From Chromera velia (Eukaryota; Sar; Chromeraceae): DNA of 40,068 bases. The translations under genes and the position numbers were made by a program. The stretch lies in contig JAHBMJ010000820.1 in assembly GCA_018398765.1 (NCBI GenBank), positions 1-40,068 of the forward strand, in the 5' to 3' direction. The notes under the pieces were generated by a model. It had not been told where the DNA came from and did no database searches. It saw only the letters and a program-made list of their open reading frames with translations. Of the stretch, positions 1-12,300 are shown piece by piece. Every line of letters starts with the position of its first letter. Within the stretch, counting starts at the first letter, position 1.

Positions 1-365
1 CCGGGCTTGCCGGTATCATGCACGCTGCAGGTGTGCTTGAGGATGCGGCATTGCCGAGTCAGGACGTGGAGAAGATCCGGAAGGTGTACGCTCCGAAGGT
101 GTTCGGTGCGTGGTATCTTCACGATGCCTGCAAGGCCAAGGAGGTCACCCTCGACTTCTTCATGTCGTTTGGCGGCGCAGTCGATCCAGTGGGGTCCGTG
201 GATCGAGCAGGGCATGGCGGCGGAGCTGAAGGATCAGTTGGTGAAGGTGGGCATGCGGGGTATTACAAACGAGCTCGGCATCCGAGTTATGGGAGACGCG
301 ATGCGTTCGGGCGCCTCGGGGGTGGTCGGATGTCAGGCTCTGATCTGGAAGACATTCCTCACAAG
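1..365 (+). pseudogene. Upstream-module ketoreductase C-terminal part with a 101-bp deletion and frameshift
   Basis: Bases 1-169 are identical to 5860-6028 inside the intact KR of module 1 (MHAAGVLEDA through FFMSF). The sequence then jumps to what corresponds to 6130, skipping 6029-6129 (101 bp). The skipped DNA encodes the SSVAALLGNFGQTNYSAAN stretch with the catalytic Ser and Tyr. Since 101 is not a multiple of 3, the frame changes: the first half reads in the frame of base 18 and the second half (AVDPVGS region, correctly AAQSIQWGPW) in the frame of base 7. The second half ends properly at the conserved donor (WKTFLTR|). The sequence therefore shows a KR with neither an open frame nor a catalytic centre. 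It could be a real pseudo-domain, an unusual splice, or a misassembly of near-identical modules. Confidence 0.8.
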
Positions 366-3300
366 GTGAGCAGGGATGTGTTTGCACAGTCCTTGAGCTT
401 CATTTCCTTCGGTGTTTTTTTTTTTTAGCACCAGTCTTTTGCTTGCAGCAGTTAGTTCTGTTACACCATTTCTCGCCAAGCACTTTGCTTTTATTTTGAC
501 ACCCATGTGAGCCGTGTTGTTTTCTTTTCAAGCAAGAAAGGCTCCGTTTCTTTATTGCTCGACACCCCCTATTGATTGTGTTCATGCAGGTACGAGGACG
601 TCCCCAAGTTCTTCGCGAACGTGTCGGCTGCTTCCAGTGGCAGCGGTGCGAGTGCAGCACTTGCAGCGATGTCCCCGGCAGAGCGGAGTGAGTTTGTCAG
701 AGAGACCGTCATCTCGGTTGCACAGTCGGTACTCGGCAACGCGGCTGCCCCCTCTCTGGACGCGCCTCTTGCCGATTTGGGTGTCGATTCTCTCGGGGCT
801 GTGGAGCTCCGAAACGCCCTCGCTGACCGACTGGGGGTGAAGCTTTCCTCGACCGCTCTGTTTGACTACCCGACTCTGAATGCGATCATTGAGCATCTCG
901 ATGAGCAGGTCGCCAATTCAGTCGACACTAAGAAGAAGACAGACGCAGGTGCTGCGGCTGCCCCCCCCCGTGCTGGCATTATGCCTAGCGCTTCTGGTGG
1001 AGATGAAGGTCTCGCTGTTGTTGGAGTTGGGTGCCGTTTTGGTGGAGGCGCTTCCTCTCCTGATTCTATGTGGCAGATGATGATGAACAAGACGGACTGC
1101 ATCGGGGAGGTGCCGCTCTCTCGATGGAACCACTTCGAGTGGCACAGTCCCGAGCCTGACACGGCTGGGAAGTACTACATCAACGGTGGAGGTTTCCTTG
1201 ATGACATCGAGTGGTTCGATAACGCCTTCTTCCGCATCACAAACGTGGAGGTGCGCTCCATGGACCCCCAGCAGCGGATGTTGCTGGAGGTGTCTTATGA
1301 GGCGTTGCACGCGGCCGGCTACTCACGTGACGGTCTGCCGGGTGAGAACATGGGTGTGTTCATCGGTGTGTGCAACCAGGACTGGAATTTCATCGACATC
1401 GAGGGCACAGACGTGAAGTCTTCGGCCTTTGCGGGGACTGGAGGTGCTGCGTCAGTTGTAGCCAACCGTCTGTCCTTCGTGTACGGCCTGAAGGGACCCT
1501 CCGTTTCCATGGATACAGCCTGCTCGTCTTCCCTTGTGGCAACTGATGCTGCCCTCGCTCAGATGCGGAGGGGTCTGTGCACATCGGCGATCATCGGGGG
1601 TGTGAACCTGATGCTCTCCCCGCATCTTTTCGTCGCTTTTTCGAAGGCCCGAATGCTCTCGCCCGATGGCCGCTGCGCAACCTTTGATGCCGGTGCGAAC
1701 GGTTACGTGAGAGGCGAGGGGTGTGGAGCGATTGTGGTGCGGAATCTGTCAGACGCTGTCCGGAGTGGCAGTTCGATCTGGGCAGTCATCAGGGGATCCT
1801 GCGTGAACCACGACGGCAAGTCGATGTCCCTCACGGCCCCCAACGGTCCCGCACAGCAGGCCGTCCTTAGGGGCGCTCTTGCAGTCGCTGGTGTTTCGAC
1901 GAACGAGGTCTCCTACATCGAGGCTCACGGCACCGGGACAGCTCTGGGCGACCCGATTGAGGTCGGGGCCATCAAGGCTGTGTACGAAGAGGGCAGGGCC
2001 AGCGACATGCCTCTCATTCTGGGTGCATTGAAGACGAACATCGGGCATCTGGAGGGTTCAGCAGGCATTGCAGGGTTGATCAAGTTGGTGCTCTCTTTGC
2101 GCAAGAGAGAGGTGCCACCGAATCTGCACTACTCGAAGATGAACCCGAACATCGACCTTGATGGATTCAACGTGACGGTCCCGACAGAGCCAGTGGGGCT
2201 GCCCAGTGGTCGCACTTTCGGTGGTGTTTCCTCTTTCGGTTTCGGCGGATGCAACGCCCATGTGATTGTCGAGTCCCCCCCTCTCGGGAGCGGTGTCCAT
2301 GAGGTCCCTCCTCATCAGTGGGAGAGAAAGTGAGTCAGTCGAGTGTGTGCAGCCAACCAGTCAGTCGGGGGACGACTGTCTGAGAAGGCTTGCTTGTTTG
2401 CTTGTTTTCCTTGCTTGATATTTCATCTTAGCCTGTGTCTTTTTTGCTGTCTCTCGCTCTCGTGTCTGTTGGCAATCGCACAGTATGACGTCGTCTCTTC
2501 TGATTGTTCTCCTAAGAGGATCCCTTGAGAAACCCACCTTCGTGACTTATTCACAAGCTTACCTCCTCCCTCTCTCTTTCGATTCCTTCTTTGCAGATTC
2601 TTCCCGTGGCAGGAGCCGTTCCACCCGTTGCTGGGTGCAAAGCTGGGCAGTCAGTCCCGCAAAGGGGCGGTCACTTTCCAGGGATACTTGCGGCGTGATG
2701 TGTTCACTCTTCTGAGTGAACATGTCGTTCAAACTGCCGCCATTGTCCCGGGTGCGGCCTTCATCGAGCTCCTGAGTGCAGCCTCCTCGAAGATCAGCAC
2801 GAACACGCGAGAATCTGCCCCTGCAGTGGTGGACAGCGTCTCATTCGACCGTCCCTTCGTGCTTCCGAAAGATCCTCCAAGAGGACAGACGGGCGTCCAG
2901 GTGCGAACTCGGCTCCAGGGCTCCGAGCTCTCTGTTGAGTCATGCGACGCCGGATCCTCTTCGTGGACTTCCCACGCGGTCTGCAGAGCTGGAGGCGGCG
3001 GTGGGCATGGCCTCTTGACGGCCGACGCTTCTTCGAAAACCGTTAAGGCGGCTGAGGTCGCTTGCGCAGAGACGGTTGACGTCGCTTCCCTGTACTCTGA
3101 CCTGAACAAAGCGGGCCTGAAGTACGGGCCGAGATTCCAAACCATGAAGGAGCTGAAGATCGCAAAGGCCGGGGCGGACTTAGGCGAATTCAGGGGGGCA
3201 AAAGATGATGATGCGCCTTTGGGGGTAGGTAGGGGTGTTACTGACTCTTCCCTTTTTTCCTTGTCACTTGCCCTTTGCTTCCCTCCCTCCTTTTCTTCTC

Positions 3301-6300
3301 TCTCAGCTCTTCAACTTTCGATTTGAGATCCGCTCGTGCCGTATTTGAGATCTGTTCGTGTCTGTTACTCATACTCACTGTACTTTGTTCTCTCGACACA
3401 GGCAACCCTGTCTCATTCAGACCCATTCTTGCCCTTTGCCTGCTCTTTTTTTCAGCGGTAGAGTCAGTGTGGTCACTGCGTCTGGCGCTTGCGATGTTTA
3501 CCCTGTAAAGTTTCATACACCGCTCTCCTGTATGGTCTGCCTGATCTTCAGGTTGCGTTGGTGCGGCTCGCTCCGACCAGCCCGAAGAGGTTTGAGGATG
3601 CCTTCCGGGTCCATCCTGCAGTGCTCGACGGCGCATTCCACGGGGCAGCTCCTCTTGTCGCAGCCAAGGGTGGGGCTCCCCTCGTTCCTTTTGCTGTGGA
3701 GCGCGTCAGCCTTTCCAAGCAGATGGCACAGGAGGAGACGACAGCGGTTGTCATTCTGAGAGAACGCTCAGCGAACTCAGCTGTCCTCGATGTCCAGCTC
3801 TTCCAGGGGAAGGAAACCCTGAAGTGCGTTGCAGCACTTCAACGAATGACACTCCGGAAGATCGACCTCAAGAGTGCGGGAGCGAGCCTGCCGAAAGATG
3901 TCCTCTGGGAGACCGAGTGGCGCCCTCGGGCACTTCCGGCCGCCCTGACAACGAGCGAGAAAGACGAAGGCTCCTCACCCTCTCAGAGGAAGCCGCTCTC
4001 TCTTCTTCTCATTTCGACTCGCGATGACGCAGCCGTCGGTGCGCTAGCATCGAAGCTGTCCGCAACGACTCTCGTGATCGCGAGCTCAGGAGGGGAGGCG
4101 GAGGAGAAGAAAGTCAACGAAGCCCTCGCAACTGAGGGCCTGAGTGCTGCCATTTACTGTGCGGCGCTGTCGTGCACAAGTGGCACTGAGGCTGAGGAGG
4201 TGGAAGTGATGGGAGGAATGCTGTGCATCGCCAAAGCAATCAACTCCTCGAAGGTCGGGACTCCGGTCATGGTCCTGACTGCTGCATCCCCCAGAACCGT
4301 GTCTCATCCTGTACACTCCGGTCTGTGGGGTTTCTGCAAGACCACACGGCTGGAGTTGGAGATGACTCTCGGCAAGCCGTACAAGATCTCCTGCCTGGAC
4401 GTGCAGCTGGAAGGCGCCACTCCGTCCAAAGCAGCGGCTTCCATTGCAGACCAGGTGCGCGCCTCTCTCCTCTACACTGACGATGAGTTTGAGCCAGAGG
4501 TGGCAGTCACAGACGTGTCGCTGCTCAAGAAGGTCCTTGCAGGCTCTCCAGCCGAGACAGAGGATTCCAGCGGAATGTCTGTGAAGAGACTCGTGAAGTC
4601 AAAGACAGGGCCCCCCAGAGGCCCAATCGAGCTGTACATGCCTGAACGTGGAGCTCTGTCGAACCTGAAGCTCCGTGCGATGGCATCGGAAGCGAGGGAT
4701 GAGTTGATTGAAGGCACGGTGGAGGTGCGCATCCGTGCGATCGGTCTGAACTTCCGTGACGTCCTCAACGTCATGGGACTCTACCCGGGAGACCCCGGTC
4801 CCCCCGGAGCAGACTGTGCCGGAACGATTGTCCGTGTCGGGCCGGGTGTCACGAAGTTCAAGCCAGGAGACGACGTCTTTGGCATCGCGCAGGGCTGCCT
4901 GAAGACTTTCTGCTCAACCGACGCGCATCTTCTCGCCCGCAAGCCTGAGTCCATGACCTTTGAGGAGGCTTCTGCCCTCCCTGTGGTCTACACGACCGTC
5001 GAGTATGCGTTCCGAGATCTCGCGAAGCTGAAGAAGGGAGAGCGCGTGCTGTGCCACGCGGTGACTGGAGGGGTGGGCATTGCTGCCATCCAGTACTGCA
5101 AGGCGATCGGTGCAGAGATCTACGGTACGTGCAGCGACAAAAAAGTGGACACAGCGAAGGCGATGGGCGTGAAGGGTGTTGCGAGCTCCCGAGACCCGAA
5201 GAAGTTTGCTGAGGAAATGGCAAAGATGCTCGGTGACAAAAAGATCGATGTGGTGCTGAACTCTTTCAACGAAGATTACATCCCTGAGTCGCTCAAGCTG
5301 CTGGCGAAGGGAGGGCGCTTCATGGAGATCGGCAAGCGCGGCATCTGGACGGCCGAAGAGATGAAGAAAGCCCGACCGGATGTGCACTACGAGACGATCG
5401 CTGTGGACCACATGATGGAAGAGAACCCCCCGTGGTTCGGTGGTATGCTCGATCGCGTGCGGAAGAATGTCGATGGAGGCAGCATCACGCCGATGAACCT
5501 CCAGGTGTTCGACATGTACGACGCCAACAACGGCGGTATCGCCGCGATGCGGTTCATGCAGCGTGCTCAGCACATCGGAAAGGTGGTGATCAAGATTCCG
5601 TCTGCTCTTGGAGAGAAGACGGGCAAGGGCAAGACCTATGCCATCACCGGTGGTCTGGGTGGCTTGGGTGTGCTTGTAGCCGCGTGGATGGTTGAGGAAG
5701 GTGCAAAGAAGATCTTGCTTCTGTCCAGACGCGGCAAGCCTGACGAGGCAACAGAGCAGAGTGAAGCCTGGAAGTGGCTGAAGTCCTCGTGCGCTGAGGT
5801 CGTCCCGATGAAGTGTGACGTCTCCGTGAAGGCCGACTGCGAGAAGCTCGCGTCCACTCCCGGGCTTGCCGGTATCATGCACGCTGCAGGTGTGCTTGAG
5901 GATGCGGCATTGCCGAGTCAGGACGTGGAGAAGATCCGGAAGGTGTACGCTCCGAAGGTGTTCGGTGCGTGGTATCTTCACGATGCCTGCAAGGCCAAGG
6001 AGGTCACCCTCGACTTCTTCATGTCGTTCTCGTCCGTCGCGGCCCTGCTTGGGAACTTCGGTCAGACGAACTACTCAGCCGCGAACGCGTGCCTGGACGC
6101 GCTGACGGAGTTCCGAAGGTCCCAAGGCCTGGCGGCGCAGTCGATCCAGTGGGGTCCGTGGATCGAGCAGGGCATGGCGGCGGAGCTGAAGGATCAGTTG
6201 GTGAAGGTCGGCATGCGGGGCATCACGAATGACCTGGGTCTTCGCGTGATGGGAGACGTGATGCGGTCTGATGCGACGACTGCCGGGTGTCAGGAACTCA

Positions 6301-9300
6301 TCTGGAAGACGTTCCTCTCCAGGTCGGTCGAGAAAGGAAGCCAGTAAGTTTTCTGGCATCAGTTTGCTCTTTAGAGTGTCATCGGGATCATGAGTCTCTG
6401 TATTGTTTCAGCGTCTTGCATTCGGGCGTACGCACTTTACGGGGTTAGTCTCTGCCTCTGTTGAAATGCCAACTTGACAAGATGCCCATTCGGACTGAAT
6501 CATCTTCCTCTCTCTGCGCCTATCCATCCATTCAGGTATGAGGAAGTTCCGTCCTTCTTCGTTGAAGTTGTGGCAAAGGATGCCGACACTCAGAGCCCGA
6601 TCCTGAACATGACAGGAACGCCGGAGGAGCGCCGAGAGTTCATCTCTGAGACGGTCGTGTCGATCTGCAAACAGGTTCTCGGGATCACGGATGCACCCCC
6701 GATGGATGCACCTCTGACGGAGCTGGGTGTTGACTCTCTTGCAGCCGTAGAACTCCGAAATGCTCTGGCAGAGAAGCTGGGGGTCAAACTCTCTGCAACG
6801 GCTTTGTTTGACTACCCAACTGTCTCTGCGATCATCGATCATATTGACGCAGAGGTAGCAAAGCAGATTGCAGCCTCGAAGCAGAGTGGCGGCGAGGAGG
6901 GTGGTGTTGCAGACGCTGCCCCTGTGGATGGGGATTTGATTTTGTCCGCCTCCGACAATAACGAGGGTCTCGCTGTTGTCGGTATTGGCTGTCGGTTCGG
7001 TGGAAGTTCCTCGTCTCCTGATTCTATGTGGGAGATGATGATGAAGAAGACGGACTGCATCGGGGAGGTGCCGCTCTCTCGGTGGAACCACTTCGAATTC
7101 CACAACTTCGACCCGGACACACCCGGCAAGTATTACATTGCAGGGGGGGGCTTCCTCGACGATATCGAGTGGTTCGATAACGCCTTCTTCCGCATCACAA
7201 ATGTGGAGGTGCGCTCCATGGACCCCCAGCAGCGGATGTTGCTGGAGGTGTCTTATGAGGCGTTGCACGCGGCCGGCTACTCTCGTGACGGTCTGCCGGG
7301 TGAGAACATGGGTGTGTTCATCGGTGTGTGCAACCAGGACTGGAATTTCATCGACATCGAGGGCACCGACGTGAAGTCTTCGGCCTTTGCGGGGACTGGA
7401 GGTGCTGCGTCAGTTGTAGCCAACCGTCTGTCCTTTGTGTATGGCCTCAAGGGACCGTCGATGTCCATCGATACAGCCTGCTCGTCTTCCCTTGTGGCAA
7501 CCGATGCTGCCCTCGCTCAGATACAGAGGGGTCTGTGCACATCGGCGATCATCGGGGGTGTGAACCTGATGCTCTCTCCACACCTGTATGTCGCTTTTTC
7601 GAAAGCCCGAATGCTCTCCGCTGACGCTCGCTGCGCAACCTTCGATGCCGGTGCGAACGGTTACGTGAGAGGCGAGGGGTGTGGAGCGATTGTGGTGCGG
7701 AATCTGTCAGACGCTGTCCGGAGTGGCAGTTCGATCTGGGCAGTCATCAGGGGATCCTGCGTGAACCACGACGGCAAGTCGATGTCCCTCACGGCCCCCA
7801 ACGGTCCCGCACAGCAGGCCGTCCTTAGGGGAGCACTACAGGTGGCAGGAATCAAACCTGCAGAGGTCTCGTACATCGAGGCTCACGGCACCGGGACAGC
7901 TCTGGGCGACCCGATTGAGGTCGGGGCCATCAAGGCTGTGTATGAGGCTACCCGTGATCCTTCGGCACCTCTGATTCTGGGTGCTTTGAAGACGAACATC
8001 GGGCATCTGGAGGGTTCAGCAGGCATTGCAGGGTTGATCAAACTGATCATGTGTCTGCAGAAACAGACAGTCCCCCCGAACCTGCACTATTCCAAGTTGA
8101 ATCCGAACATCGACCTGGAGGGATTCCCTGTCACCATTCCGACAGATCCTGTGGGCCTTCCTGCAGGCCGCACTTTCGGTGGTGTTTCCTCTTTTGGCTT
8201 CGGTGGATGCAACGCTCACGTCATCGTTGAGACGCCTCCGATGGATTCAAAGGTCGAAAAGGTCGTGCTGCCTGAGTGGGACAGAAAGTTGTTCCCGTGG
8301 CAAGACCCTCACCATCCTCTGCTTGGAGGGTTGAAGCCCAGAGGAAACGATGGGGCGACAATCTATGAAGGATACCTTCGACGTGACATGCATGAATTGA
8401 TCAGGGATCACGTCGTTCTGGACACCCCTCTCCTGCCTGGCGCAGCGTTCGTTGAGATGCTCTGTGCTGTCTCGTCTCGATCGGCAACCCGAGTCCGAGA
8501 TGCTGCCCCGGCAGTCGTTGAGGGCTTGGCCTTTGAGCGTCCCTTCGCTGTTCCGAAGGAGCCCGTGAAGCCAAAGGAGGCTCTCGTGATCCGATCCACC
8601 ATGGCTCCCTCTGCAGATCGTCTGGTGACAATTGCCAGCAGAGACCCTGGGTCCTCTGAGTGGACCTCCCACGCGTCTGGGAGGGTGCGGTTGGAGGATT
8701 CGAATCTCGGTCTCCCGACAGACGAACAGGGCCAGGCGATGCTGGAAGGAGCAGCAAAGAAGTGCACTGTCGAGGTCGACGTCGAAAAGATGTACGCAGA
8801 CTTGGCGAAGATTGGCCTCAAGTATGGACCTAGATTCCAGACCGTGAAGGAGTTGAAGGTGACTCCTCCGGTGGAAGCCACTGCAGCAGATCCTCTGGCT
8901 GAATTGCAGAAGAAGGAGGGAGACGGAAAGAAAACAGAGGAACCTCAATCGCTGCAGGTCAGTCAGTCTCTTTATTTCGATTAAAAGAATGATGTCCTTC
9001 CTTGATTCTCTCTTTTCACCTCCCCCTGTCGCTCATGAAGTGTGCGCTCCTCTGCATGTCGCTCCCTGCGGTGATTCCTCGCGCTTTCGTCCTTTTCCGC
9101 GTTCAGAAAATTGCTAAACATTTCTACTTTCTACTCTCTACACATTTCTACTCTCCTGTGCTCTTTCAAAATATCCTCGCAACTGTCTCTCCGCTTTGCA
9201 GGAGGCGGTCGCGGTGCTTCGAGCAACGAAACCTCTCGCAGTCGAGAGAGGATTCCGCGTCCACCCTGCGGTGCTTGACGGAGCCCTCCAATCGGCAGCC

Positions 9301-12300
9301 CCTCTTTTGTCTGCGAAGGGCAGCAGTGGGGGGAACTTCGCCATGGTGCCGTTTGCAGTGGAGCGTGCTGTTCTCTTGAAGCAATCGGTCACCGAGCGGC
9401 TGCGTTCTGTTGTTCAGCTCGTTGAGAAGAAGGACTCCTCGACAGCAATCATCACTGCGCGGCTTTTCGATGACACTGGCAGGTGCGTTGCTCTCCTCCA
9501 CCGTGTCACATTGAGAAAGATGGACCTGTCTCCAACAGTCACGCTCCCTCGGGAGCTTCTGTGGAATGTCGACTGGACAGCGCGTCCGCTTCCTGCTGTT
9601 GCAAAGGGAGAGGAGGCCACAGTCACTGCCCCGAAGCTCTCTCTTCTTCTCATTTCGACACGAGAGGAGGCAGCCGTCGGTGCGCTGGCATCGAAGCTGT
9701 CCGCAACGACTCTCGTGATCGCGAGCTCAGGAGGGGAGGCGGAGGAGAAGAAAGTCAACGAAGCCCTCGCAACTGAGGGCCTGAGTGCTGCCATTTACTG
9801 TGCGGCGCTGTCGTGCACAGGTGGCACTGAGGCTGAGGAGGTGGAAGTGATGGGAGGAATGCTGTGCATCGCCAAAGCAATCAACTTCTCGAAGGTCGGG
9901 ATTCCAGTTGTGGTGCTGACAGCCGACTGCCAGAGGTCCGCCCAGCCTCCGGTTGTGAAAGATGAAGACAAGAAGGAGACAATGAGAAAGGTCGAGAATG
10001 ACGAACCTGATGTGGAGGAGCCCTGGAAGACCGTAATTCCTCGTCATGCCGGTCTGTGGGGTTTCTGCAAGACCACACGGCTGGAGTTGGAGATGACTCT
10101 CGGCAAGCCGTACAAGATCTCCTGCCTGGACGTGCAGCTGGAAGGCGCCACTCCGTCCAAAGCAGCGGCTTCCATTGCAGACCAGGTGCGCGCCTCTCTC
10201 CTCTACACTGACGAGGAATATGAGCCTGAGACTGTTGTCACGGACGCGGCGTCTGTCAAGAAGCTCTTCGCTGGGCCCACGACAGAGTCACAGGAGAGCG
10301 GGATGGTTGTGTCTCGTTTGGCCAAGCACCGCGTCTCTCCCCGGGGGCCTATCGAGCTGTACATGCCTAAGCGTGGAGCTCTGTCGAACCTGAAGCTTCG
10401 GCCCCTCGCAGCTGAGGCAAGGCCCGATCCTATCGAAGGCACAGTGGAGGTGCGCATCCGTGCCATCGGTCTGAACTTCCGTGACGTCCTCAACGTTATG
10501 GGACTGTACCCGGGAGACCCTGGTCCCCCCGGAGCAGACTGTGCCGGAACGATCGTCCGTGTCGGGCCGGGTGTCACGAAGTTCAAGCCAGGAGACGACG
10601 TCTTTGGCATCGCGCAAGGCTGCCTGAAGAGCTTCTGTTTCACCGATCCCAACTTGCTCGCTCGCAAGCCTGAGTCCATGACCTTTGAGGAGGCTTCTGC
10701 CCTCCCTGTGGTCTACACGACCGTTGAGTATGCTTTCCGAGATCTCGCGAAGCTGAAGAAGGGAGAGCGCGCGCTGTGCCACGCGGTGACTGGAGGGGTG
10801 GGCATTGCTGCCATCCAGTACTGCAAGGCGATCGGTGCAGAGATCTACGGAACATGCAGCGACAAGAAGGTGGACACAGCGAAGGCGATGGGAGTGAAGG
10901 GTGTTGCGAGCTCTCGAGACCCGAAGAAGTTTGCTGAGGAAATGGCAAAGATGCTCGGTGACAAAAAGATCGATGTGGTTCTAAACTCCCTGAATGAGGA
11001 CTTCATTCCTGAGTCCCTCAAGCTGTTGGCCCAGAACGGTCGTTTCATGGAGATCGGCAAGCGTGGCATCTGGACGGCCGAAGAGATGAAGAAGGCCCGA
11101 CCGGATGTGCACTACGAGACGATCGCTGTCGACCACATGATGGAAGAGAACCCCCCGTGGTTCGGAGGTATGCTGGAGCGCGTGCGAAAGTGCGTGGACG
11201 AGGGCAGCATCACGCCGATGAACCTTCAGGTGTTCGACATGTATGACGCAAACAACGGAGGCATCGCTGCGATGCGGTTCATGCAGCGCGCACAGCACAT
11301 CGGAAAGGTGGTGATCAAGATTCCGTCTGCTCTTGGAGAGAAGACGGGCAAGGGCAAGACCTATGCCATTACTGGTGGTCTGGGTGGTTTGGGTGTGCTG
11401 GTGGCGGCTTGGATGGTTGAGGAAGGTGCAAAGAAGATCTTGCTTCTGTCCAGACGCGGCAAGCCTGACGAGGCAACAGAGCAGAGTGAAGCCTGGAAGT
11501 GGCTGAAGTCCTCGTGCGCTGAGGTCGTCCCGATGAAGTGTGACGTCTCCGTGAAGGCCGACTGCGAGAAGCTCGCGTCCGCTCCCGGGCTTGCCGGTAT
11601 CATGCACGCTGCAGGTGTGCTTGAGGATGCGGCATTGCCGAATCAGGAGGTGGAGAAGGTCAGAAAGGTGTACGCTCCGAAGGTGTTCGGTGCGTGGTAC
11701 CTTCACGATGCCTGCAAGGCCAAGGGAGTCAGCCTCGACTTCTTCATGTCCTTCTCGTCCGTTGCTTCGCTCTTCGGCAACTTCGGTCAGACAAACTACT
11801 CAGCCGCGAACGCGTGCCTGGACGCGCTGACGCAGTTCCGAAGGTCCCAAGGCCTGGCAGCGCAGTCGATCCAGTGGGGTCCGTGGATCGAGCAGGGCAT
11901 GGCGGCGGAGCTGAAGGATCAGTTGGTGAAGGTCGGCATGCGGGGCATCACGAATGACCTGGGTCTCCGCGTGATGGGAGACGTGATGCGGTCTGATGCG
12001 ACGACTGCCGGGTGTCAGGAGCTCATCTGGAAGACGTTCCTCTCCAGGTCGGTCGAGAAAGGAGGCAGAATGAATGTTTCCGAGAGCATCGATGTTTCTG
12101 CCTTCGCGTCCTTTTTTTTGCAGCTGGGGCAGAGCGGAGTATTTGCGCATTTCTGGTGATCGCATTTCATTTGTGCATGAAATCCTCCTGCCCTCCCTAA
12201 TGTTTCCGTCTTGTTTTTTTTCTTCGCATTCTTTTTCTTCTTCTTCTTCTCCGATATTTTTTCTGCTTTCTCTCTTTCGTCTTCCTAACGCGCTGCAGGT

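Larger units (their letters stand above)
1003..6860 (+). other. PKS module 1: KS-DH-ER-KR-ACP, no acyltransferase
   Basis: KS (about 1003-2280) has the active Cys at 1521-1523 in DTACSSS and the two His in EAHGTGT and NIGHLEG. DH follows after only about 25 residues: FFPWQEPFHPLL starts it at 2597, the catalytic His is in SEHVVQ, YGPRFQT is present, and after an intron HPAVLDGAF supplies the Asp. A pseudo-KR structural part spans about 3880-4600. ER (about 4620-5600) has LNFRDVLNVMGLYPG and the NADPH loop TGGVGIAAIQ. KR (about 5620-6300) has TGGLGGLG, Ser in MSFSSV and Tyr in QTNYSAAN; VLED resembles the B-type LDD signature. The ACP is in the next exon (about 6620-6860) with LGVDSLAAVELRN. 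The module should extend by a fully reduced two-carbon unit. No AT motif is present, so the extender must be loaded from elsewhere. Confidence 0.92.

Noticed and set aside
2343-2528. Small frames spanning introns of the synthase
   Set aside because: They run through intron sequence, and the flanking exons join in frame without them.
2330-2596. Possible hidden acyltransferase between KS and DH of module 1
   Set aside because: The gap is a 267-bp intron with good ends, and module 2 has the same KS-DH junction with no gap at all.
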